Positions 1 to 6,634 of a stretch of 32,502 bases of DNA are shown in pieces. The translations under genes and the position numbers were made by a program. The stretch is from Candidatus Rokuibacteriota bacterium (GTDB lineage Bacteria; Methylomirabilota; Methylomirabilia; Rokubacteriales; CSP1-6). The notes beneath the pieces were generated by a model, which saw nothing but the letters and a program-made list of their open reading frames with translations, searched no databases and had not been told where the DNA came from. Within the stretch, counting starts at the first letter, position 1. Each line of letters opens with the position of its first letter. The DNA is taken from the NCBI GenBank assembly GCA_003220535.1, contig QHSU01000006.1:1-32502 (forward strand). The letters are read 5' to 3'.

Positions 1-58
1 TACCAACTTCAGTCGACGTTCCCAGGTATTACCAACTTCAGTCGACGTTCCCAGGTAT
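1..58. repeat. Perfect tandem repeat, two 29-bp units
   Basis: Positions 1-29 and 30-58 are identical. Each unit starts with TACC and ends with GGTAT, and contains AAC and GTT flanking a GTCGAC core, so it has partial inverted symmetry. There is no spacer between copies. More copies may lie outside the window. An assembly artefact at a contig end is also possible. Confidence 0.8.
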
Positions 59-242
59 CCGGCGCGCGGTGAGCATAGACGATTTTCATGATGCGAGGGT
101 GTGCCCGCGGCTCATGGCGATTATTTTCGGATTGGGGCTAATGGGCGTGAAGGGCTGCTGCGAGATCAGAACCAAGGCTCCCAAGCGCCAGCGCCGGGTA
201 GCTGCCCGAACGCCTTGCACCAGGATCCAAGCTGTCGGCTTC

Positions 243-776
243 ATGATGTGTCGGATCACGGTCGTCGGGCTGGCCCTGGCGCTGCTGACTGGCGGTGGCG
301 CCGCGGCCGCCCCCGACTTCGCGAGCCTGCAGGTGCAGCCCTACCAGCCGCCCAAGCCGGCACCGGGCTTCGCCCTGCCGGGGTTGGACGGCAGGGTCAC
401 GCGCCTCGACGACCTCCGGGGCAAGGTGGTTCTCGTCTTCTTCTGGGCCACCTGGTGACCGGACTGCCGGGAGGAGTTACCTTCCGTCAACCAGATATAC
501 GGGGAGTTCAAGGGCAAGGGGTTGGAGATCCTGCTGGTGAATTTCCGCGAGAAGCCCGACCACGTGCGTCAGGTCGTGCGTGACCGCGGCTACGTGGCGC
601 CCGTCCTCCTCGACGAGAGCGGGGACGTGACAGGCAAAGCCTACGGCGTGTGGGGGCCGCCCACCGCCTACTTCATCGACCGCGAGGGGCGATTGATCGG
701 CCGCGTGGCGGGATCGCGCGACTGGTCGGGCCCGGCCGCTCGGGCGTTCATCCAGGCCCTTCTCGACGGTCGCTAG
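243..776 (+). CDS. TlpA/ResA-like thioredoxin-fold selenoprotein (UxxC active site)
   Basis: This is an exported thiol-disulfide oxidoreductase of the TlpA/AhpC-TSA type. It begins with a hydrophobic signal peptide (about residues 1-24, ending in an Ala-rich stretch). The thioredoxin fold shows a PGFALPGLDG strand, the FFWATW motif before the active site and a PPTAYFIDREG cis-Pro segment. The family motif is WATWCPPCREELP. Here the first Cys codon is TGA (456-458, residue 72), followed in frame by PDC and the rest of the fold up to TAG, giving 177 residues. The resolving Cys75 is kept. A bSECIS-like hairpin follows the TGA, so I read it as selenocysteine. The start is the ATG at 243 (or 246), chosen because the signal peptide begins there; no strong ribosome site is visible. 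An upstream in-frame extension to 69 does not look like protein. Expected role: reduction of extracytoplasmic disulfides or peroxides. Confidence 0.85.
456..488 (+). promoter_or_regulatory. bSECIS element of the TlpA-like gene
   Basis: Downstream of TGA 456-458 the strand GGGAGG (469-474) pairs with CCTTCC (480-485) around a five-base loop AGTTA (475-479). A further C-G pair (468/486) and a G-C pair (466/488) extend the stem across one mismatch. The loop begins 16 nt after the UGA and has G at its second position, matching the published bacterial SECIS consensus (loop 16-37 nt away, G in the first two loop bases). Confidence 0.75.
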
Positions 777-904
777 TCGTCAGATCGCAGCGGGCGCCGC
801 AAGACTCGATCGCCGGACTTCGCGCGGATCACGAGCGCTCGATCCTCGGGGATCGGTGATCGGATTCTCCGCAGGGGACTGTGAACCGTGCGGTCGCCGG
901 TCAT

Positions 905-1372
905 TCAGTCGCCGCTCCGTCGGTCGACCAGCCCGCCTGCGTAGCGAGCGGTGTAGACCAGTCCGCCGTTCGCGTGAATGGTCTCTTCACCCCAGAACCT
1001 CACCACATCGCCCTCGTGGACGTTTCGGTAGGAGAACCGGCCCTCGGTCAGGGCGTCGGGACCGCGAACGAGAAACTCGGCCGGCGCCTCGCGCAGGGCT
1101 CGCTGCAAGAACGAATAGACCGACTCGACGTTTGCGCCGTCAACCCCGCCGAAGTAGACGGCCATCCAGACCGGCTGGCCCCGGAAGAACACGACTTCGC
1201 GTCCGCCATACGGCTCCCCACCGAAGTAGTTGTCGTGGAATCTCCACTCGCCGTGCTCAAGGACGATGGTCGTCGAGCGATCGGCTTCGCGAGTTTTGAC
1301 GGCGCCGCAGCCCGCCGCATAGCCGCGGCGACTGGCGTCCTGCAAGAACCCCAGAAGGGCTGTCTGATCCAT
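905..1372 (-). CDS. DUF5680 domain protein
   Basis: The 155-residue cytoplasmic protein has the opening FLQDASRRGYAAG and aromatic-rich blocks (HDNYFGGEPYGGREVVFFRG, WMAVYFGG) typical of the DUF5680 family, whose biochemical role is unknown to me. The start is the ATG at 1372 because a strong GAGAGGAGG ribosome site lies just upstream; the longer reading to 1405 would cover that site. The gene is last in the minus-strand run but has its own promoter, which carries the same sequence as the promoter of the ECF sigma gene at 6524. It is therefore a likely member of that sigma factor's regulon. Confidence 0.75.
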   Translation of the reverse strand: MDQTALLGFLQDASRRGYAAGCGAVKTREADRSTTIVLEHGEWRFHDNYFGGEPYGGREVVFFRGQPVWMAVYFGGVDGANVESVYSFLQRALREAPAEFLVRGPDALTEGRFSYRNVHEGDVVRFWGEETIHANGGLVYTARYAGGLVDRRSGD

Positions 1373-1400
1373 GGCGTGTCCTCCTCTCCCTACCCATTTG

Positions 1401-1426
1401 GACACGCTCCTTGCGGGAGTGTGACA
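1401..1426 (-). promoter_or_regulatory. ECF-type promoter of the DUF5680 gene
   Basis: On the minus strand TGTCACA (1426-1420) is followed after exactly 16 nt by GTCCAA (from 1403). The arrangement and much of the flanking sequence (TGTCACACTCC, CGTGTC, GGGTAGGGAG) recur upstream of the large ECF sigma gene at 6545-6570. TGTCACA is a known -35 type for some ECF groups; assignment to the local sigma factor is inferred. Confidence 0.6.
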
Positions 1427-1465
1427 GCCCGGCGGCTCGAGCTAGCCCGGACTGAACCTCTCGTC

Positions 1466-1897
1466 CTAGCGGGTGCTCTCCCTCGCCGCCTGGTCGTCAG
1501 CGATGGTCTTCAGCGAATCCCGTTCAAGCATGAGCACGTGCTTCGCGATGACGCGGTAGGTCCACTGGCCGGGGGCCGTCTCGCGGTTGAACTGTTCGTC
1601 GGTAAGGCCAAGGAGTGAACCGATGAATCGCGCCCGTTCGGCCAGCCACTCCGCCACCAGGCGGTCCATTGGCGATGGCGTGATCCGAGACTCGTAGCGC
1701 CCTTCGACAACCTGGCCGGTATGGATCTTCTCGTGGTCGATATCATTGGTCAGCAGTGTCCAGACGTTTTTCCCTTGGGCACATGCGTGCGACGACCGCA
1801 TCGGGAGTTCCCGATCCGACGCCTCGAGCAAGGCGCCCATCGTCACCATCGTCTGCTCCAGAAGCTCACGGATGGCCTCGCGAACGGTCTCTGCCAT
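1466..1897 (-). CDS. DinB/YfiT-like putative metalloenzyme
   Basis: The 143-residue protein is a predicted four-helix bundle. It has the DinB layout: a middle helix NDIDHEKIHTGQV with two His, and a C-terminal helix WTYRVIAKHVLMLERD carrying the third His of the metal triad. Members of this superfamily include bacillithiol and other low-molecular-weight thiol transferases as well as uncharacterised stress proteins. It starts 6 bp after the cupin gene stop, so it is probably co-transcribed with the cupin and the selenoprotein genes. Thiol-dependent detoxification is a reasonable inference from family and context, not shown by sequence. Confidence 0.75.
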   Translation of the reverse strand: MAETVREAIRELLEQTMVTMGALLEASDRELPMRSSHACAQGKNVWTLLTNDIDHEKIHTGQVVEGRYESRITPSPMDRLVAEWLAERARFIGSLLGLTDEQFNRETAPGQWTYRVIAKHVLMLERDSLKTIADDQAARESTR

Positions 1898-1903
1898 GGA
1901 TGC

Positions 1904-2335
1904 CTACTCCAGGTACTTCGTATCGTTGAGTGGATCCCAGCCGGGGGTGGCGTTCACGAGGATCACGAAGGCCTCGGCGCCCTTCTGCTCGAAGCTATGC
2001 GGCACGCGCTTCGGGATGCTGATGAGGTCGCCCGGGCCGACCTCTCGCCTCTCGTCCCCCAGACGCGCCGTTGCCTGCCCGCGAACCACGTAGACGACGT
2101 GATCTTCCAGGTCGTGGGTATGCAACCGGATCTTCTTCACCTGCCCGGCCAGGATGCCAACGTTGCTGATCTGGGCTGCCGGCGCGAACTTCACCGGTTT
2201 GTCTCCTAGAAAATCGGGGCCGACGATCTTATCGACATTCGTCACGGTGATTTTGGGTGCGTCGGCGGCGGTGGCACTGCCGACGACGACGAGCGTCCCA
2301 ACGAGCAGGCTCTTCAACGTGAGTCCAGGCTTCAT
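1904..2335 (-). CDS. Exported cupin-domain protein
   Basis: A 143-residue protein with an N-terminal signal peptide (hydrophobic residues about 8-23, cut near SATAADA). The single cupin domain shows motif 1 (HTHDLEDHVVYVVRG, with the H-x-H-x-E metal ligands) and motif 2 (PGDLISIPKRVPHSF, with the final His). It should bind a metal ion in the periplasm; the substrate cannot be read from the sequence. It lies 12 bp downstream of the DsrE selenoprotein gene and 6 bp upstream of the DinB gene, in one transcription unit. Confidence 0.8.
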   Translation of the reverse strand: MKPGLTLKSLLVGTLVVVGSATAADAPKITVTNVDKIVGPDFLGDKPVKFAPAAQISNVGILAGQVKKIRLHTHDLEDHVVYVVRGQATARLGDERREVGPGDLISIPKRVPHSFEQKGAEAFVILVNATPGWDPLNDTKYLE

Positions 2336-2347
2336 GAAAGTCCTCCG

Positions 2348-2713
2348 TTAGAGAGAGACGACTTTGTCGGCCGCGGCCACCTTCTCCGCGAATACCTTTG
2401 GATTGATGAACTGAGCGTTCTTGCTCTTCAGATCGGTCTCGGTGACCCCACGGGCCATTGAGCAGCGCCCTCAGACGTACACCGGCACTTTCTGGGCAAC
2501 GAGCTCGTCGAGCATCTCCTTCAGGGCGGGCATGGCCACCGGCTGCACGGCAGCGATCACGGTGTCCTTCATCAAGTACACCGCCTCTCCCGCCAGGAAG
2601 ATCTCCGGCTGGTGGCCGGCGTCGAGCGCGCCCATGGCGAAGTTGAACGGAAAACCAGCTCGCGTCGGATCGTCGGAGCCAGCGGTTCCGAGGTAGAGGA
2701 TCCTGGCCATCAC
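2348..2713 (-). CDS. DsrE-family selenoprotein (UxxC)
   Basis: The 121-residue reading frame starts MMARILYLGTAG and has the DsrE/DsrF-like fold order: an N-terminal strand, FAMGALDAGHQPEIFLAGEAV, then ALKEMLDELVAQKVPVYV. Family members continue with a Cys (VYVCxxCxxARG). Here that codon is TGA (2473-2471, residue 81), followed in frame by GRC, MARGVTETDL and a normal C-terminus ending at TAA 2348. The motif is thus U81-G-R-C84. DsrE-type proteins carry persulfide on this Cys in sulfur transfer, so Sec would sit at the catalytic position. A good bSECIS-like hairpin follows. Read as a stop, the protein would lose its active site and last third. It lies between the methyltransferase (31 bp) and the cupin gene (12 bp). 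Confidence 0.87.
2438..2473 (-). promoter_or_regulatory. bSECIS element of the DsrE-like gene
   Basis: After the TGA at 2473-2471 the minus strand forms a six-pair upper stem TGGCCC (2457-2452) with GGGTCA (2448-2443), including one G-U pair, closing a GTG loop. A 2x2 internal loop separates it from a lower stem CTC (2462-2460) with GAG (2440-2438). The loop starts 19 nt after the UGA and its first base is G. Confidence 0.72.
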
Positions 2714-2744
2714 GCTCCTCCTTGGGCTTTGTGGGCGCGGATGT

Positions 2745-3548
2745 TCACGCCCGCGGTGTCGAACTTATCGGCCTGCGTCCGGTGACGACGACCGTTTGAA
2801 CGATGTCATGGTCGAGCTCGCTGGGGAGCACACGACGCACGAAATCCAGGAACTCCGGCGGAAACAAGGGGTAGCGGGCCAGGTCCGCAAGGCGGAAGGG
2901 GCGACGATCGACCGTGGCGACCGCCTCGAAGCCGACGTTGAAGAGCTTCTTCCTGAGCACTGGCTCCGCCAGTGCGCCGGCCAGTCAGACCGCGAGCGCG
3001 GTCGGGTCTTTCATGAGCGCCTCGGGTAAGGTGTCGGTGAGCACCAGGTCGCCCAGGGCTACGCGGCCGCCCGGACGCAAGACCCGCAGCATCTCGGCGA
3101 GGGCCCGGCTCTTGCGCGTGGAGAGATTCAGCACGCCGTTCGACACGATCACGTCGAACGACTCGTCCGGAAACGGGAGCGCCTCCATGAGGCCCTCGCG
3201 AAGCTCGATGTTGTCGGCGCCGGCCTCGGCGACATGGCCGCGAGCGCGGTCGAGCATCGCTGGCGTCATATCGAGCCCGACGACGCGCCCGTGCGATCCG
3301 ACGACGCGCGCGGCGAGGAGGGTGTCGATGCCGGCTCCGCAGCCGATGTCGAGGACCCGTTCGCCGCGAACGAGTCCAGCGTGGCGCACCGGATGATTCA
3401 CGCCGAAGGCGAGGGCCACGGCGCCAGGCGGCAGCACCGCCAGCTCCTCGGGCGCGTACAGCATCGCGGCCACGGCCCTGCTCCCTTGCGCTTTTTCATA
3501 GGTGGTGCTGATGATCGTGCGGGCGTCGGCGTCCGAGAAGTAAGGCAC
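2745..3548 (-). CDS. ArsM-like SAM-dependent methyltransferase, selenoprotein
   Basis: A 267-residue class I methyltransferase. Seen: the lead-in YAPEELAVLPPGAVALAFG, SAM motif I VLDIGCGAGIDTLLAA (about residues 68-83), VVGLDMTPAMLDRAR, and LPFPDESFDVIVSNGVLNL with LRVLRPGGRVALGDLV. This order is that of arsenite methyltransferase ArsM and its relatives. ArsM has a functional Cys in the segment WAGCVAGAL. Here TGA (2987-2985, residue 188) occupies it, followed in frame by LAGALAEP, LFNVGFEAV and a normal C-terminus. A seven-pair bSECIS hairpin follows. The other ArsM metal-binding Cys are absent (FGVNHPV instead of a Cys-bearing FGCGNPV), so the acceptor may not be arsenite. The start ATG is 3 bp after the anti-sigma gene, so translation is probably coupled. 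The real stop is the TGA at 2745. Confidence 0.87.
2957..2987 (-). promoter_or_regulatory. bSECIS element of the methyltransferase gene
   Basis: The minus strand after TGA 2987-2985 holds a perfect seven-pair hairpin: GCACTGG (2975-2969), loop CGGAG (2968-2964), CCAGTGC (2963-2957). The loop begins 16 nt after the UGA and has G at positions 2 and 3. This is one of the two cleanest SECIS candidates in the window. Confidence 0.82.
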
Positions 3549-3551
3549 CGA

Positions 3552-3797
3552 TCACTCCGTGGACGTCTGGCCTAGCGTCCGGCGGATCCGCGCTTCTAGA
3601 CCGTCCGGGACCGGCGACTGCGGCAGCCGGTTCTTCACGAAGGTGTCCAGTCGCCGGCTGAAGGCCAGCTTTTCGCAGCACGATAGGCAGGCTTCCAGAT
3701 GGGCCTCGAGGTCGTTCAGAGGCTCACCCGCGAGGGCACGGTCCAGGTAGGCGAAGAACTGCTCGACGGCCTGCTCACAGCTCAGAGGCTTCGTCAT
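3552..3797 (-). CDS. Zinc-finger anti-sigma factor (zf-HC2/ZAS)
   Basis: An 81-residue soluble protein with the anti-sigma zinc-finger motif HLEACLSCC (H-x3-C-x2-C), preceded by an upstream Cys (LSCEQAV). No membrane segment is present. It overlaps the ECF sigma gene by 4 bp (ATGA), the usual sigma/anti-sigma arrangement, and is followed after 3 bp by the Sec-methyltransferase gene. ZAS-type anti-sigma factors often release their sigma factor when the zinc-thiolate cluster is oxidised or takes up another metal. A thiol or metalloid signal would fit the downstream genes. Confidence 0.85.
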   Translation of the reverse strand: MTKPLSCEQAVEQFFAYLDRALAGEPLNDLEAHLEACLSCCEKLAFSRRLDTFVKNRLPQSPVPDGLEARIRRTLGQTSTE

Positions 3798-4426
3798 CGG
3801 TCTTCACTCCGCACGAGCCGGCGGCGCCGCGCGCACTCCCACAGCTCACGTTCGAGAATTTTCCGTGCGCGATGGAGCCGCGACATCACGGTGCCGACAG
3901 GACAGTTCAGCGTTTCGGCCAGCTCTCGATAGCTCAGATCCTCGACGTAGAGGAGTATCAGCGGGACTCGGTAGACGTCAGGCAGATTCAGAAGAGCGGC
4001 CCGGACGTCATCGTCCGGGAACTGGTCGAGGAAGTCCTGGTGGAGAGTGTCGGAATACGGAAACGGGTCTTCGTCCCAGATGAGGTCGTACAGGGAGAAC
4101 CGGTCGAGGTCCTGGAGGTCGCCGACCGCAATCTCGGGTGGCTGCTGCCGATGGCGATCGATGGCCAGCCGGGCAAGGATGCGCGAGAGCCAGCCGCGGA
4201 TGCTGGCCTGCTCCCGGAGGCTGGGAAACGCCGCGAGCCCTTTCACATAGGTTTCGTGCACGAGGTCCTCGGCGTCCCGTCCGTGCCCGGCCAGCCGGGC
4301 AGCGAGCCTGTAGAGATGAGCGAGGTGCGGCAGCGCCAAGGCCTCGAACGTCTGGCGCAGTTCGTCCGGCTTCGTGGCCTGCTGGGGCTGGGTTGAAGCG
4401 TCGGGGATCGTCATCGGGTCGGTCAC
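3794..4426 (-). CDS. ECF-family RNA polymerase sigma factor
   Basis: 210 residues. The sigma-70 region 2 is at about residues 30-95 (HLYRLAARLAGHGRDAEDLVHETYVKGL, then GWLSRILARLAIDRHR) and region 4 at about 145-200 (ALLNLPDVYRVPLILLYVEDLSYRELAETLNCPVGTVMSRLHRAR). It is translationally coupled to its zinc-finger anti-sigma factor and starts 6 bp after the MFS stop. It probably directs transcription of this operon or of an oxidative/thiol-stress regulon. It is distinct from the longer ECF factor at 5637-6524, so two sigma factors are encoded in the same run. Confidence 0.9.
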   Translation of the reverse strand: MTDPMTIPDASTQPQQATKPDELRQTFEALALPHLAHLYRLAARLAGHGRDAEDLVHETYVKGLAAFPSLREQASIRGWLSRILARLAIDRHRQQPPEIAVGDLQDLDRFSLYDLIWDEDPFPYSDTLHQDFLDQFPDDDVRAALLNLPDVYRVPLILLYVEDLSYRELAETLNCPVGTVMSRLHRARKILERELWECARRRRLVRSEDR

Positions 4427-4432
4427 ATCCCT

Positions 4433-5612
4433 CTAATACCTGAGACGGATTCGGCTGGCCCGAAAATTCCCGGCTTGCACCCAGAGAAGGGCGCCGGCGA
4501 GCGCGCCGATGACGCCCGCGGCCCCCCCCCGCTGCGAAGCCTACGGTGTACCCGTGCCGCGTGATGACGGGACCCAGCCCGAACGACCCTAACGCGAGCC
4601 CCAGATACAGGCAGGTACTGTAGCCGCCCATGACGATCCCTCGGGCGGCTGGCGTGGTAGACGCCGCCAGGGCCACGCTGATGGCGACGAAGGCGATGCC
4701 ACTGACCGAACCGAAAATGGCGACCACTGCGAGCAGAATCGGTTGGCCGTCGACGTGAGGCAGCATGGCGGTGGCCACCGATGCTACCAGCACGCCACCA
4801 ATCGCGTACGGAGCGCACCACCCTGTGCGATCCACCAGCCATCCCGCTGGGAAACGCGCCAGCGTGTTCGCGAGCCCCAGGACGAGGAAGAGGAGACCGA
4901 TAGCGGCTGGCGTGAAGCCCCGCTCGTGAGCAAGCAAGGGGAAGAACGTGAAGACCACGCCCTGAATGAGAAAGCCGCTGACTGAGAGGGTCCATCCCGC
5001 CCAGACGCTGGCATTGCCTCTGACGTCTGCGAACGTGCCGCCGGGCACAGGGCTCTTGTGCGGAGCGGCTCGCACGGGCAGGGCCAACCCCCCCAGCAGG
5101 GCGACGGCAATGCCGACCGCGCTCCCAACGAAGGCCGAACGATAGCCCCACCGGTTCGCCACGAGGCCGCCGACGAACGGTCCGATTGCGATCGCGCCGT
5201 AGTGCGCCGTCGAATACCACGCGAAGGCCTGACCCGCCCGACCCGGGGCGGCCGCGTCACCGACCAGGGAGAGTGCGCTGGGCGTGAACGCCGCCACGCC
5301 GAAGCCTGCGAGCCCGTAGATCGCCATGAGCGCAAGCTGGCCTTCGACGAGCGGCAAGAGTAACGACGTCACGACGCCTAGGGCCATCCCGCCAAGCAGG
5401 AGCGGGCGGCGGCCCCAGACGTCCGAGACCCGACCGAGTGGAATCGAGCCAACGGCCGCCGCACCCATGTGGACCCCGATGATGAGCCCGACGCCCGTCG
5501 CCGTGGCGCCGTGGGCGGCGGCGTAGAGCGGAAGGACCGGCGCAGCACGCATCTGGGCGCCAACGTAGTGAAGAAAGGTGAGCGCGGAAACGAGGACAAG
5601 GACCGGGATCAC
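4433..5612 (-). CDS. MFS transporter, frameshifted in a G9 run
   Basis: A 12-helix major facilitator carrier with motif A SDVWGRRPLLLGG, a conserved helix 5 (SAFVGSAVGIAVALLGG) and a second-half loop ending in GWLVDRTG. The substrate is unknown. Translation is normal from the GTG at 5612 to GYTVGFAAG. There a run of nine G (minus strand, 4530-4522) shifts the frame into the neighbouring sigma gene. With one G fewer the frame reads AGVIGALAGALLWVQAG, a plausible last helix, and stops at TAG 4433, just before the sigma gene. I take the shift as a sequencing error or slippage and give the corrected extent (392 residues). Confidence 0.75.
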
Positions 5613-5636
5613 GAGGGCGTCGCGCCTTGAACCGCG

Positions 5637-6524
5637 TTAGGGAAGATCGGTGGCCTGCTTGAAATCGTCGCTGCCAACCAACAGTCTCAACGCCTGCACC
5701 AGGTCCAGCGAGTCGTAGAACGGATGCCGCCGGTAGATCTCCCCATACTGCTCGTCGAGCGTCGCGATCGCTTCGTACGTCGTCGGCACGACATCGCGCA
5801 CCCGCCGGATATGTTCCCGCGCGAACAAGAGATTCTTTGGATCGACGTAGCCCGCCTGCATAAAGCCGCGGGTCTTCTTCGCACATCGGCATTGGTTCGC
5901 GCGATTGACGAGTCCGCACTTGTCGTTCATGAAGTTGTGAAGGTCGCGTCGCGCACGGGCTAGACGCTGGCGAAAGTTTTCGCGGCTGATCTCGAGTAGC
6001 TCGGCGGCGACCGTGTCGCTCACCTCGAAGATCTCCCCGAGGATGTAGATCAAGCGCTGGCCGCGATCGAGACAGAGCAGCATTCCGGCCGTGCAGGCGA
6101 TCCGGGCTTCGTCGACCAGCAGGCGGACATCGGTGGCGACGCTCGTCGAATCTGGCGGATCGAGATCGGGTGTGTTGTCGAGTCCGTGACCATAGCAGCT
6201 GAAGGTCATGGCCTCCGGTTCCAGGCGGCCCCGCTTGGTGTTGAGCACGTGGTTGACGACGATGCGGTAGAGCCACGTCCGGAAGCTGCTGCGCCCCTCG
6301 AACGACGACAGCCGAGTGAGCGCCTTGATGAGGACCTCTTGCGTTGCGTCCTCGGCGTCCTGGGGATGGTAGAGCATGCGGACGGCGATGTTGTAGATCC
6401 ACGCCTGATGGCGCTGGATCAGCGCTTCGAGCGCATCGCGGTGGCCCGACTGAGCGCGCGCCACGAGCGCGTGATCCTCGGGGTCAGTAGATGCGCTGTC
6501 GGTTAGCGGATTGCTACTGCTCAT
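5637..6524 (-). CDS. ECF-type sigma factor with Cys-containing C-terminal extension
   Basis: 295 residues. Region 2 is at about residues 20-85 (ALIQRHQAWIYNIAVRMLYHPQDAEDATQEVLIKAL, then TWLYRIVVNHVL). Region 4 is at about 140-185 (GQRLIYILGEIFEVSDTVAAELLEISRENFRQRLARAR). It then continues for about 110 residues with a conserved-looking segment NDKCGLVNRANQCRCAKK and a helical end. That tail is longer than in a normal ECF factor and could sense redox or metal through its four Cys. The start is the ATG at 6524, with GGGGTAGGGAG as ribosome site; the longer reading to 6638 runs through the promoter. The promoter sequence recurs at 1401-1426, suggesting autoregulation. Confidence 0.85.
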   Translation of the reverse strand: MSSSNPLTDSASTDPEDHALVARAQSGHRDALEALIQRHQAWIYNIAVRMLYHPQDAEDATQEVLIKALTRLSSFEGRSSFRTWLYRIVVNHVLNTKRGRLEPEAMTFSCYGHGLDNTPDLDPPDSTSVATDVRLLVDEARIACTAGMLLCLDRGQRLIYILGEIFEVSDTVAAELLEISRENFRQRLARARRDLHNFMNDKCGLVNRANQCRCAKKTRGFMQAGYVDPKNLLFAREHIRRVRDVVPTTYEAIATLDEQYGEIYRRHPFYDSLDLVQALRLLVGSDDFKQATDLP

Positions 6525-6544
6525 GTTGATCTCCCTACCCCTTA

Positions 6545-6570
6545 GACACGGCCGGTCGTGGAGTGTGACA
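6545..6570 (-). promoter_or_regulatory. ECF-type autoregulatory promoter of the large sigma gene
   Basis: On the minus strand TGTCACA (6570-6564) is followed after 16 nt by GTCTAA (from 6547), then GGGGTAGGGAG and the ATG at 6524. The same elements with the same spacing precede the DUF5680 gene. Two independent copies inside 5 kb make this a credible sigma-factor recognition site. Confidence 0.6.
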
Positions 6571-6634
6571 GAAGAGGAGGGCCGGGGAGGTCGTACGCGG
6601 TTCGCGCCTAGGCTGGGCCCCCGCCGGGAGGGTG

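Noticed and set aside
1..58. CRISPR array
   Set aside because: Two units without spacers; not an array.
69..242. N-terminal extension of the TlpA-like gene
   Set aside because: The extension is Arg/Cys-rich without fold features and the signal peptide begins at 243.
4008..5612. A 534-codon open frame covering the MFS gene and most of the ECF sigma gene
   Set aside because: After the G9 run it follows a non-protein frame antisense in phase to the sigma gene; the corrected frame ends naturally at 4433.
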